Shown here: positions 33,280-44,100 of the stretch, piece by piece
How positions within the stretch are numbered: position 1 is the stretch's first letter
Layout: each line of letters opens with the position of its first letter
Source: Anniella stebbinsi
Lineage: Eukaryota > Chordata > Lepidosauria > Squamata > Anniellidae
Direction of reading: 5' to 3'
Assembly (NCBI GenBank): GCA_029215795.1
Contig: JARDYH010000005.1
Location: 160,853,814 to 160,917,813, forward strand
Length of the DNA stretch: 64,000 nt
Notes under the pieces: model-generated
What the model was told of the DNA's origin: nothing
What the model saw: only the letters and a program-made list of their open reading frames with translations
Database searches by the model: none
Translations under genes and position numbers: made by a program

Positions 33280-33600
33280 GAATGTAGGAAGAGCCAAGGG
33301 TCCATCTAGTTCAGCATTCTTTTCACACCATGGCCAACCAGCTGCCCGCCGGCAATTCACAAGTAGGACATGAGTGCAACAGCACCTTCCTACCCATGTT
33401 CCCTAGCAACTGGAGTACATAAGCATAGTGCCCCTGATACTGGAGATAGCACGTAGCCCTCAGGACTAGCAGCCATTGATAGCCTCCTCCTCCACGAATT
33501 TGTCCAATCCTCATTTAAAGGCCTCCAAAGTGGAGGCCATCACTATATCTTGTGGAAGTGAATTCCATAGTTGAACTATGCATCGTGTGAAGAAGTCAAG
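33280..33600 (-). mobile_element. CR1-like LINE tail
   Basis: Minus-strand 3' UTR beginning at 'ggtccatctagttcagc' and continuing to 'tgaagaagtcaagc'. Same family as 31148-31800. Confidence 0.65.
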
Positions 33601-34380
33601 CTAACTGCGTTTTTGAAGGCTAATATTTATAAATACTGACTGCCCAGGATAGGAGGTTAGGATGCCTTCCCAAAAATGTTTTTTGGGGGGGTGATGTTCT
33701 TTATGTTAAAAACCTCTTGAGATCTACTGAGCCCCCCCCCCCCCCCCAGTCCTCCTGAAACTTGAGCCTTGTGACTTGGAAAGACTATCTCAAGACTAGC
33801 TTTTTCCATTGGCCGTACTACTGGTGATTACGGGAGTTTTCATACTCCAGATGTGTTGGACAACAGATTGGGAAAGGTTGCTCTAGAGCAAGAATGGCCA
33901 GCAGCAGGCGGTACATGCTGTAGATTTGGCTCATGAAGTGATTTAATTTGCCCCCACCCCCACAGTCACCTCCCATCACTGCTTTATCAATTTGTAATCA
34001 CGACATAGCGAAAAGGCCCTAGGGAAATATATTTGCAGTGTAGTATATGTAGCCAACCGTGGGCAGCAAGCGGCGGGATGCTTCTGCCCCCACCAATTCT
34101 TTCCCACCCAGCCACTTCTGTTGCTCAAGTGATGGGTCCTGCCAACTGTGTTTCGTAAGCGGGTCCCATTGCTTAGGCAAGGGAGATCTAGCGCTTCCTG
34201 GGGAAAACCCTGAAATGAGTAAAAATGCTCATGTCTGGAAGGAGGCAGATTTGGTAATCTTTAAGCTGTCACAGGTCTCTTTGTCACAAGACAATTTAAA
34301 GCAAAAGCATGCATCCCTAAAAATATCCCCTGATTTGTATCAGCTCCACAGAAATCCTTTCTGTTTTAAGGTAGTTGACC
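33601..34380. other. Intergenic stretch, nothing identified
   Basis: A poly-C run at 33731-33748 and an 'aactcccatc'-type fragment near 33835-33880. No gene. Confidence 0.35.
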
Positions 34381-34700
34381 ACAGAATCATAGAATGAGGA
34401 GCAACCATGATCTCCTGAGGCAATTTGTTCTACTGCTAAGCAGCCCTCACTATTAGAAAGTTTAGAACATAAGAAAAGCCCTGCTGGATCGTCCAAGGGT
34501 CCATCTAGTCCAGCATTCTGTTCACACGGTAGCCAACCAGCTGTCCATGGGGAACCCACAAACAGGACCTGAGTGCAACAGCACCCTCCTGCCCATGTTT
34601 CCCAGCAACTCGTATACCTAGGCTTACTATTTCTGATCCTGGAGGTAGTACATAGCCATCAGGGCTAGTAGCCATTGATAAACTTCTCCTACAGTTACTA
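34381..34700 (-). mobile_element. CR1 fragment plus CR1-like LINE tail
   Basis: 'acagaatcatagaatgagg' is the inverted CR1 3' terminus. From 34458, 'ctgctggatcgtccaagggt' and 'ccatctagtccagcattctg' mark the other family's tail. Confidence 0.6.
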
Positions 34701-36500
34701 GTCCTGATGCCCCTCTATACTATCTCCAGGATTGGAGACAGTTTCTCTAAACATTATATTTCTTTTAATGTTTAGCTCAGATCGGCTTCCCTGCACATTC
34801 CAGACTTTGGTTATAGTTCTGCCCTTTGGAGCAACCAAGAACAACTCTATGCTCAATCTTTTGCATGGCAGCCTTGCAGATATTTGAAGACTGCTATGGT
34901 GTTTCTCCTTAACCTTCTCTTTTTCCAGCCAAAACAGACCCAGGACTTTGGACTGTTTCTCTCACACACAGAAATTGCAATGCTTGCATTGGAGAGAAAG
35001 CGGGAGGCTTACATCAGGGTGGCGAAAGTGTATGTCTTAAGAGATGTGGATTTTCTAATCTAGTTTATCAACCCTAAGGCTAGCTATCTCAGAGGTTGAG
35101 CCTGTCTATTTTTAAAGATGTCCAAATTCTGCATAATCTCCCTTTTATCTCGTCAAACATTCATAGCCAAACCCTTAACAAAACAGCACTGTATCTATTC
35201 ACATCCCCCGTCCCATTCCATCTTCTCTTGAGGCAAACATGTCCAGTGCTTTCAAACTTTCCTCACTTCAAACTTTCCGCTAAGCTCCTCCACATTTCTG
35301 TGTACTCTTTCCCTTCAACAATCCAAGAGGTTTTTCAAAGCCTAGCTTAAAAGTGTGAGGTGGGGTACGGCAGCATCAGGGAGGCAAAAGAGGAGAAATT
35401 ACTTTGCATGGGTAGAGTTTTTTTGTAGGGGGATCCTAATGGGAGTTGACTGGCTGCTTAATATGGTTCAGATAATTTTCTAAAATTTTCTAAAAAGAAA
35501 TGACAAAGGACGGCCACTGGAATGCACCGGCTCCTTCTGAATGGTCGTAGCAGCAATGCATTAAAGCATCCTTCCCCAACCTGGTGCCCTCCAGATATGT
35601 TGGGCTGCATTGCAAGCCCCACTGGCCATGGTGGCTGGCATAGACCAACACAACACACCAGGCTGGGGAAGGCAGCATTAATGTAATCATTTGTTTACAC
35701 AGTGGTCTTGAGGGGCCATTCTCAAACGGCCAGAGATATATGAATTGCCCTTCCAAACAGCATGGATGTATCTTGAAATAAATTTAAGGGACAATGCTCT
35801 ATATAACTACACCACCTCCCCATTTTATCCACTAGAAAAGTTTGGGAAGCAATTTCCCAAATTTCCCCTGAAAGGAAAGCATAAGCTGCAGTTGGATCTG
35901 CTGGGGTGTTTATAGGAAAGAAGACAGGTGTAAGAGGAGGCAGGCCAACTGGCATTCCTTGGGTTAATTGGAGCAAAAAGGAAAGAGGAGTGCAGCTCAG
36001 TGGTCAAAGCATAGAAAGTTGGAACTGAATGGTACTGAGACAGTTTCAGGTTTGCAATATAGTTACTGAACTTTAGAAAACTATGTTGTTACACAAGTAA
36101 GGGAGATCTTAGCTTTTGGGAGAAGAATTACTTTCTCTCTCCACCCCATATCTAAAAGGGTGCATATTCTTTATACCACTTACAGAAAACATTTCTCCCT
36201 CCCCCCAAAAAGTAATCATCATATATGATTTTCCCCTCCCTTGTCCCACAAACCTGCTTTTTGTAACATTTTGCCTGATGAAGAGATCTGATGGTCATGC
36301 AAAGCTCGCCCTTTTTTGGGGTGGGTGATCTTTTGGTTGACCTAATAAAAGCATTACACGAATATGGGTTTTTCTCTTCTGGTGTCTTCCATAATTTGGT
36401 TGCTCAAAAGAAAACAAAAATATCCCCAGTAAAAGAAACTCTGGCAAGGAGGATCAAAGCGTAGCAATATTTTCCAGAAAGGAGAAAATGAGATCTAGAA
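34701..36500. other. Intergenic stretch with one short palindrome
   Basis: A decayed palindromic repeat lies at 35575-35670 ('ggtgccctccagatatgttg'). Frames at 34059-34397, 35096-35350 and 35722-35976 show no domain or splice context. Confidence 0.35.
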
Positions 36501-36510
36501 ACAAATTCAT

Positions 36511-36512
<2 letters not shown>

Positions 36513-36553
<41 letters not shown>
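36513..36553. repeat. (AC)n microsatellite
   Basis: About 20 units, starting 30 bases inside intron 1 from the proposed exon 1 donor. Confidence 0.95.
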
Positions 36554-36559
<6 letters not shown>

Positions 36560-36582
36560 AAACATTTTAAACAAAATCTTAC

Positions 36583-36634
36583 CAATACTGATGCAAGCAA
36601 GAATCACAGCACACAGGACAAGGAGTTTGCCCAT
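36583..36634 (-). CDS. Ly6-type signal-peptide exon, probable exon 1 of gene A
   Basis: The ATG opens MGKLLVLCAVILACISI, a compact signal peptide, and the exon closes in phase 1 with a good donor ('attg|gtaagat'). This is the same design as gene B exon 1 (63632-63686). A strong TATA box lies about 110 bases upstream. Spliced to 14383-14496 the junction codon is Gly, giving ISI-G-SALQC, with plausible cleavage just before LQC as in other Ly6 proteins. Total product would be 125 residues. The weak point is distance: intron 1 would span 22 kb and include another signal-like start (28118). It could instead belong to a Ly6 gene whose other exons are lost or unseen. Confidence 0.6.
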
Positions 36635-36654
36635 AATGTCGTTGTTGTATTCAG

Positions 36655-36671
36655 AGAGAGAGAGAGAGAAC
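36655..36671 (-). repeat. (GA)n tract in the 5' UTR of the signal-peptide exon
   Basis: CT-rich on the coding strand, between the TATA box and the ATG. It would lie in the transcript leader. Confidence 0.6.
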
Positions 36672-36743
36672 CAAGGGAATGATATTATTCAAGAGGAGCA
36701 ATCCCAGTGACTATGAGTCAGTGAAGGGGTCGTTTCATCTGTT

Positions 36744-36755
36744 CTATATATATAC
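36744..36755 (-). promoter_or_regulatory. TATA box upstream of the 36.6-kb signal exon
   Basis: Minus strand 'cgtatatatatagaacag'. The start site would be about 30 bases downstream, leaving a leader of roughly 80 bases before the ATG at 36634. Gene B has a similar 'ggtatatagg' at a comparable distance. Confidence 0.55.
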
Positions 36756-36959
36756 GTGCCCCACCTACTTGAGGCTGGGTGGGTGGGTCTCACAGGAGTA
36801 AACAGCCAGCCTTGCAGCAGCATATGATCATCTTGAGGAGAAAATAACAGGGGCTGAGTGAGTTAGACAGAGAGAGGGAGGGGGAAGAGAGAGAGAGAGA
36901 AGAATTCAGGGCAGCAGGGGAAGTGGCAACCATGTACAAAGACACTGGCTGGTTTTGGA

Positions 36960-37440
36960 CAACACTTTAGTCAATGGTGGGTTGAGTAGCCAACTCACAG
37001 TTGGTTATTTTGTGGGTACTCCCCACACAACATATTCTTACACAACTGTGAGTGGTTGGGGCTGGCATTGAGTGGACTAATAGTCAACCCAGCATTTGAC
37101 TGACACAGCCCCCACCCCTCTCCCTTCCCTCCCTCCTCCCTCGGTCCTCCCGGTGCTATCCCAGCAGCCTCTGCAAGTTGCGCCAGTTGTAGCAGAGTGG
37201 CCGCCGCTGCTGTGGTCGCTCTTGCTGCCTGCCTCTATGGGCTTGTGTTTTAACCCATTCACCACATGCCTCCACACAACACTTTAAACAACTGGCTTCG
37301 AGCTAAACAACTTGCAAGCCAGTTGTTCCCCTCTGTTGCTTATTTGGGCAGAATAGCACACAGTCAGTAGTTTGTGAGCGGCGTGTTACCCTCCACACAA
37401 CACAATAAGCAACACAACTGACGATTGTTTTTCCCCTCCA
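36960..37440. mobile_element. Relative of the 'ggctcaattcgg' TIR element, rearranged
   Basis: It shares 'tagtcaatggtgggttga', 'actccccacacaaca', 'acaactggcttcgagctaaa' and 'gttgttcccctc' with 31975-32215 and 54008-54505. The outer termini are not clean. Confidence 0.45.
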
Positions 37441-37758
37441 TTGCTTAATGTGTTCTCTGAAACCAGTTATTCCCAGCTGTGCATTGCTGAGAAAAAAAAG
37501 CAAGGATATTGTGAGAAAATCAATTATTTTAAAATGGCTCCTGTGAACCTTCAAAAATCCACTCAGAGAAGAGTGGCCCACCGTGTCTCTGTAAGATTCC
37601 CTGCTCTAATAGGGTTGTCCCAAGCATCCGACTGGGTCTGGGAGGCCAACAGACCCTCCCCCCCCCCCGCTGCATCTTCCTCTCTGGACCCAGTCTGGTG
37701 CACACAGCTGCAAGTCAGACCACTGCCGAGTGCCTGCAAAGCCTCAGCAAGTGCTTGG

Positions 37759-38081
37759 TAGGATGACCAGATAAAATCCAGGTCAGGGCTCATGTAACTT
37801 TAACAGTTGTAGAGTAAAGGGAATTTCAGCCAGTGTCATCATTTGTATGCAATTAGTTCCTGGTGAAATTCCCTCTTCATCACAACAGTTAAAGTTGCAG
37901 GGGCCTTGCCTTCTTTTGTATATGGGCACTCTGTTATAGTGCCTGCACCTTTAACTGTTGTGATGAAGAGGGAATTTCAGCAGGAACTAATTGCATGCAA
38001 ATAACACTGGCTGAAATTCCTTTTTCTCTACCGCTGTTAAAGTTACATGAGCCCTGACCTGGATTTTATCTGGTCACCCTA
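37759..38081. mobile_element. MITE-A full copy with perfect TSD
   Basis: A 323-bp element with ends 'taggatgaccagataaaatc' and 'gattttatctggtcacccta', flanked by 'gtgcttgg' at 37751-37758 and 38082-38089 (8/8). Confidence 0.92.
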
Positions 38082-38084
38082 GTG

Positions 38085-38360
38085 CTTGGCAACCACCTGC
38101 AGCTGTCCGCCAAATTGCGCACTTCCGCTTCCGCGTTAATGATGGCTGCCACTGGCACAAAAGGGGGAAACACACAGTTTCTGGAGCCTCTGGGAACTGC
38201 ATATTTCCCCCTTCAGTGTTAATGGCGGCCACCATTAGTGCCTTTATCCTTGTGTCAGTGGGGCCGTTAAGGCCTCCATTGGTGGAGAGGGGGAAAATAC
38301 ATGATTTCCTGAGCTTCTGGAAATTGCACATTTCCCCCGTTGTGTTAATGGCAGCCTCAG
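38085..38360. repeat. Tandem/inverted repeat with 'gtgttaatggcggccacc' words
   Basis: Three related modules combine 'gcacttccgc'/'gcacatttccccc' with 'gttaatggcagcc'. Family unknown; no coding support. Confidence 0.4.
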
Positions 38361-38582
38361 AAAAGGCTCACGTGGTGAACAGGTGGTGGATGGTGGCAGC
38401 AGGCGTGCATCTGCTGAGGCGGGTGCAGGTGATTTCGCTCACCTCTATGCTCCGATAATCCTGCCTTCTTCCAATCGCTTGTTGCAGGTTGACTAATTCT
38501 GGCCCATCTCTGCATCGGATATGATTGGATCATTCTATTGGATCATTCAACTGTAATTGAATTACATAAAATTGAGAAATGG

Positions 38583-39090
38583 GTTGTAGCTACATGGTAG
38601 AGTGCCTGATCTACATGCCTAAGGTCTCAGGTTTGATCCCTGGTAGGCTGACCATATGAAAAGTAGGACAGGGCTCATGTAACTTTAACAGTTGTAGAGA
38701 AAAGGGAATTTCAGCCAGTGTCATTTGTATGCAATTAGTTCCTGGTGAAATTCCCTCTTCATCACAACAGTTAAAGTTGCAGGGGCCCTGCCTTCTTTTG
38801 TATATGGTCACTCTAGTATAGTGCCTGCAACTTTAACTGTTGTGATGAGGAGGGAATTTCACCAGGAATTAATTGCATACAAATAACACTGGCTGAAATT
38901 CCCTTTTCTCTACAGCTGTTAAAGGTACATGAGCTCTGTCCTCCTTTTCATATGGTCAGCCTAATCCCTGGCATCTCCATGTAGGGCTTGAAGTATGCCT
39001 GCCTGAGACTCTAGGGAGCTCCTGCCAATCAGTATAGTCAATACTGGCCCAGCTGGACCAATAGCCTGATTGAGCGTAAGGCAAAGTCCT
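38583..39090 (+). mobile_element. tRNA-derived SINE split by MITE-A
   Basis: The head 'tggtagagtgcctgatctac' and B-box 'ggtttgatccctgg' stop at 38643 and resume at 38964 with 'atccctggcatctccatg'. The copy ends near 'taaggcaaagtcc'. The split shows the SINE was in place before the MITE landed. Confidence 0.8.
38644..38963. mobile_element. MITE-A full copy with perfect TSD, inside a SINE
   Basis: A 320-bp element with ends 'taggctgaccatatgaaaag' and 'catatggtcagccta', flanked by 'atccctgg' at 38636-38643 and 38964-38971 (8/8). Confidence 0.93.
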
Positions 39091-39454
39091 GTGCAGACAC
39101 AGAATTACCTACCCTCTGTGCTGCTCAGGAACAAATGGACATGTAGCCAGAGGAGGCTCCTCCAGGCCTGTAGCAAGCCTAAAATTTCAGGGAGGAAGGC
39201 GCACCAAAAAGTGTGCATGTTTCAGGGCAGTTTACCTGATCTGCAGGCATTCTAAATTATTTTACTCAACCCTTATGTTTGCAACCACACTGCAATTTAT
39301 GTGCATTCAAAAAAATTCACAAAAAACTTCAACAGGTGTTACGCTTGCCACCAATTAACCATAAATAAATAAATATATAAATAAACAAATGCATAAATCA
39401 AGAAAAATCCACAAGGAGAAAATCCAGAATAGGCTACAACAGGAATATTCTATT

Positions 39455-39890
39455 CTTATCATAGAATTGGCCTGTTAAGCCATCAAATTCAACTCGCTGC
39501 TCAGTCCAGGAATCCATTTTAAAGCATGTTCGCCGGATGGCTGTCCAGTCTCTGACTGAATACTTCCGGCAATGGAGAGACTGCTCTGACCCTTTAGAAG
39601 TTTTTACTGATGTTCAATCAAAATCTGCCTTCCTGGAACTTAAGCTCATTATTCCCTGTTTTACAATATTGGATGATAGATAGCAGGTTGCAGCCCTCTT
39701 CTGTGTGATAGTCCTTTAGATACTTGAAAAGTGATGTCAAATCCTCCCTCAGTCTGCTCTTCTCAAGGCTACACATACCAATTTCTTCAATCTTTCCTTG
39801 TAGGACTTGGTTTCTAGTCCTCTGATCATCTTCGTTGCCCGTCTTTGAACGCAGTCTAATTTCTCTGATTCTTCCTTAAAGTATGAAAAA
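39455..39890 (-). mobile_element. CR1 LINE 3' portion
   Basis: Minus strand carries the CR1 tail ('ggattcctggactgagcag') and the decayed end of the RT frame ('cacagaagagggctgcaacc', 'gatttgacatcacttttc'). 5'-truncated. Confidence 0.65.
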
Positions 39891-40862
39891 AGTAACTTTT
39901 AAAAAAAACTTTCACTTCCTCCCACCAAACATTGGGTGAACACTCCACTGGCCTAAAAATACACCCTCCCCCATTTCTACACCCACCTTCCTGCCCAAGT
40001 GTAGGCTGACCATATGAAAAGGAGGACAGGGCTCCTGTAACTTGAACAGATGTAGAGAAAAGGGAATTTCAGCCACTGTCATTTGTTGGCAATTAGTTCC
40101 TGGTGAAATTCTCTCTTCATCACAACCGTTAAAGTTGCAGGGGCCCTGCCTTCTTTTGTATATGGTCACTCTAGTATAGTGCCTGCAACTTTAACGGTTG
40201 TGATGAAAAGTAGGATGACCAGATTTTGGAAACCAAAATCCAGGTCAAAAATGGCTGCCCCAAGGGGGCGTGCCCACCAACATGTCCGGCCCCAGGGGGC
40301 GGGTCCAGCCTCAAGGGGCGTGCCCACCTGAACATAGCCTTGGTCACATGTCTGATTTACAGCACACAATGAAGACAAACCTGTTCTACATAACAACTTA
40401 ATATTAAAATCACTGAATTAAAGAACAAGTGAGACATTCAATACATCTGAAAATAACTTCACTCACTCCTACTTTTGTAGCTTTTGCTGTATTTTGAAGC
40501 TTTTGCTATATTATGTGTGGTACAGTCTCCCCCTCCTTCAAATAACTTTTCTTACTGTAAATCCTTCACCTTTCCTAACATTTAACACTCTTTCCCCATC
40601 ACCTTTCTCGTATCCATACTCACAGATTCAGCATACTGCTACCACTGAACAAATGTAGCACTTGACAAGTGCAGAAAAATCTAGTACAACAAACTAGCAA
40701 CCTAACATTCAGAAAAGTATAAAATATATTATCCTGCAAACATTAGCCATGTATCAAAATGGACCAAAGGCTTGCAGCAGACATTTATCACTAGCACCTC
40801 CTAGCTTGTTTCAACTTCTGGTTTATCAATGGGAAACTAATTTTTAAAAATTGTAATTATAC

Positions 40863-41038
40863 CTCTGGTTCATTAGCCATGTAAACAAGACCGTAGCAAT
40901 ACAAAGAAAGGCCAGAACAGATGCCCATTATCACAATGCTAGACATGGATCTTTCCCTCCTTTTATCCAAATATCTCCTGAATTTGCACTGCCTCAGTGT
41001 GCAGAGAACAGAAATCCCGATCATGGACCCAAAAAAAC
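40863..41038 (-). CDS. Exon-like segment, possible membrane protein piece
   Basis: A 176-base segment runs between acceptor 'tttcttttggcag' and donor 'agag|gtataa'. It encodes 58 residues with a hydrophobic start (FFGSMIGISVLCTL), a basic block (RRYLDKRRER) and a second hydrophobic stretch (SSIVIMGICSGLSLYCYGLV). Composition looks protein-like, but I do not recognise the family. The acceptor tract abuts a dispersed repeat (41040-41120). If real, it may be a captured cellular exon inside the transposon. Confidence 0.22.
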
Positions 41039-41521
41039 CTGCCAAAAGAAACCTCAGAAATAAGTCCCGTTGATTTCAATAAAGCTTATTCCCAGATAAA
41101 TGAATATAGGATAGCAGCCTCTTCACATCTGTTCACCTTACTCTGTCAACTGTAAGCCCCACCTGTCAAGGACAACTATGCAATCACAGAATCTGGCCTC
41201 GTGGACCATACAACCACAAGGTGCTCTCCAGAAAGACGCTTTCAGAGCCTAGGAGATTCAGACACACTCAAGCCAAGCCATGCTACACACTCATTTATTA
41301 CCTTGCTTGGACAGAACATTTCTGGGACAAGTCAATACTTTGCAATCAACCAGACATGACAGTCAAAAACAAAAAAGAAAAAAACCCACCTACCTGACAT
41401 AGCAATACCTAATGACAAAAATGTTGTAGAAAAGGAAGAGGAAAAGAAAGAAAAATATACACCACTGGCTATGGAAGTTAAAGAACTATGGTAACAGGAA
41501 AAAGTTACAATTATTAAATTA

Positions 41522-41625
41522 GTTAGAGTGATTATATGGAAAGGAGAACAGGACTCCTGTATCTTTAAGAGCTGTATTGAAAAAGGAATTTCAGCAAGTG
41601 TCATTTGTATGCATGCAGCACCCTA
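41522..41625. mobile_element. MITE-A left fragment ending in telomere-like repeats
   Basis: It starts 'tagagtgattatatggaaag' and follows the family to 'tgtatgcatgcagcacc'. It then stops abruptly at 'ctaaccctaacc' (41623-41634). Confidence 0.75.
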
Positions 41626-41634
41626 ACCCTAACC

Positions 41635-41960
41635 AGTACCTCACACGATTTGAAAGCTATACTTTTATTAATACAGCCCCAAATAGTGTTTGCTTATTTT
41701 GCAGCCACATTACACTGTTGGCTCATATTCAGCTTGTGATCTCCAACAATTCCATGATCCTTCTCGCTTGTCGTATTGATCAGCCAAGTATCCCCCATCT
41801 TGTAACTGTGCATTTGGTTTCTTTTACCTAGGTGTGGAACTTGGCATTTATCCCTATTAAATTCCATTCTGCTGTTTTCAGCCCTAGTGCTCCAGTTTAT
41901 CAAGATCATTTTGAAGTTTGTTTCTGTCTTCCAGGGTATTAGTGATCCCACCCAATTTTG
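41635..41960 (-). mobile_element. CR1 LINE reverse-transcriptase fragment
   Basis: The minus frame shows MEFNRDKCQVPHLGKRNQM, then an EKDHGIVGDHKLNMSQQCN segment. These match the conserved 'NxDKCxVLHxG' and 'EKDLGVxVDxxLxxSxQC' region downstream of the CR1 RT catalytic core. The copy is truncated on both sides. Confidence 0.75.
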
Positions 41961-43130
41961 TGTCATCATCATTACCATCATCCACACACACCTCATACTC
42001 AGGCAATAAAAATTAAAATCTACACACCCCTGCACACTCACTCAAAGTGTGTGTGTGTGGGGGAACCCCACACCTTCCCTAAGGCAATTAAAAAAAAAAA
42101 ACACACACAACCTCCTCACATACACTTAACAGGGGAGGGGGAAGAAAAATCCACCCCCACACTCACCAAAGGCATCATCATCATCAGCCACCCACACAAG
42201 GCAAAATAACAGTAATCGACATAATAAATCTACACACAAACATGCAAATACCCAAGGCAATAAAATAACATTAAAAACCCACATACCCCAACATATTCAC
42301 CCATGGCAAATCTAATAATAGTTTTAAACCCCCCCCCCCCAATTAATTAATAAAAATCAGTACTCAAGGAATTTATGGAAAATAAGTGAAAACTAATTTC
42401 ATCAATGCTGCCAGATATGAAATCCAATCTACCCCCCCACTGAATTTAAATTGCAGCTAAAGACAGTTCATTTGGCCTTCTATTAATTTAATAAAACCCC
42501 AAACGCATACATACAAGGAAAGCAAATTGCTTAAAGAAAAGTTTATAAAGAGTAGCAGCAGCACTCCACAATAACAGAAGAAACAACAAGAAAAATAACA
42601 TAACATCCAGCCCCAGCTCTGCGCACCAGGCCAGGCTAATAAAGTAGTTCACACTGGACTTGTATACCTTTTATGTATGTACGAATTAATACAGTAATCC
42701 ATTCATAGACAGGCTGCAATCCTAAACTGAAATCTAAAGCATCATACAAAGGAGGATGTTCCACAGAAATGGGTGTGACTTGCTTCTAAGTAAACCTGCT
42801 TCAGATTGTGTTAATAGTCTTAAAAGCTACCAAATGGCATAGGCCAGTGGGGGATGGGAGGAGAAAGGAAGAAACATTTGCTTTAGATGAAACCGTTCAT
42901 GTCATAGGCAACATCCAACAGATGTTCGTAATATGTACAATATTAATGGAAAGGGAAAGACTTGCATTTTCCCAAGCAGACAAAGTAGGTCATAGATTGG
43001 TGTGAAAAAAAATCTCAAATCCCAAAGAAAGAAAGAAAACTAGACAGGGGTGTGGTAGGGAGGAGAGAAGAAAAACTTTGAGGAAACAGCTGGGTATGCC
43101 TAAATCTAGATCCAATCCATTATAATTTGG
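41960..43130. other. CA-rich low-complexity and non-coding stretch
   Basis: 41960-42330 is strongly C/A biased with many 'cacacac' and 'accccac' runs. 42331-43130 has no identified feature except a 'gcaatcctaaactg' repeat near 42710-42800. Confidence 0.45.
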
Positions 43131-43139
43131 GCCTACAAA

Positions 43140-43322
43140 CAGTGGTCCCCCCCGCCACCCAAATCAACCTCCCCACCAAGCCACCCCCCCAAAACAACTC
43201 CCCAAGCCACCCCCCCCCACCCAAAACAACTCCCCAAGCCGCCCCCCACCCAAAACAACTCCCCAAGCCACCCCCCCTCCCAAAACAACCCCCCAAGCCA
43301 CCCCACCCACCCCCAAAAAACA
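43140..43322. repeat. C-rich tandem repeat ('caaaacaactccccaagcca')
   Basis: About five imperfect units of 30-35 bases. They create a Pro/Lys-rich frame on the plus strand and a Gly-rich frame on the minus strand; neither is a credible gene. Confidence 0.8.
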
Positions 43323-43329
43323 TCAGCCC

Positions 43330-44100
43330 GGACCTATGGGTTCTCCGCCACCCCCGCCAGGTTCCCCGCCGCCGCTGGGTCTTCCTCCGCCGCTGCCGGG
43401 CTTGTGAGGCCAGAGGCCACGCGGAAGAGGTGGGGGAAGGCTGGATCCAATCGGCTCTCCCCTGCCTCTTCCGCGCGGCTGCTGGCCTTACGAGCCCAGC
43501 GGCGCCGGTAGACCAGGCGGTGGTGGCGGCGAAGGAGCCTGGGAAGCGGCCGATCCCCCCCGCCCCGCAGCGCGCTCCTTACCTGGGCGTGCGCTTCCCG
43601 GGCTCCTCCGCCGCCACCGCCGCTGGCTGGGTCTTCCTCCGCCGCTGCCGGGCTCGTGAGGCCAGAGGCTGCGTGGAAGAGGCAGGGGAGGGCTGGATTC
43701 AATCGGCCCTCTCCTGCTTCTTCCGCGCGGCTGCTGGCCTTACGAGCCCAGTGGCGCCAGTAGACCAGGCGGCGGTGGCGGCGAAGGAGCCCGGGAAGCG
43801 GCCGCCCCCCCCGCCCCGCGGCACGCTCCTTACCTGGGTGTCCGCTTCCCTCCGATGCTCCATTCTACTGAGAGACAGGCCGCGCAGCCTGTTTCTCAGT
43901 AGAATCTAGCACCGGAGGGAAGCGGACGCCCAGGTAAGGAGCACGGGGCGGGCAGCGCGTGGGGGGGGGGGGGGTCGGCCGCTTCCCAGGCTCCTCCGCC
44001 GCCACTGCTGCCGGCCCGGGTCTACCGGTGCCGCTCCTAGCTTGCTGCCACCGCCGCGTGACCCCCGCCACCCCGGTTTGCCCCCCCGCCCCCCGGTTGG
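43330..44100. repeat. GC-rich inverted-repeat module
   Basis: Two direct blocks (about 43370-43600 and 43620-43840: 'tggggaaggctggatccaat', 'gctgctggccttacgagccc') are followed by a hairpin, 'tgctccattctactgagaga' against 'tctcagtagaatctagc'. An inverted block follows at 43905-44035. 'cgctccttacctgggcg' and 'gcccaggtaaggagc' face each other. High CpG suggests recent origin. Confidence 0.65.

Noticed and set aside
43127..43909. 260-codon plus-strand frame, Pro/Ala-rich
   Set aside because: Runs through a C-rich tandem repeat and two direct copies of a GC-rich module; GC-rich DNA gives long frames on both strands and no domain is visible.
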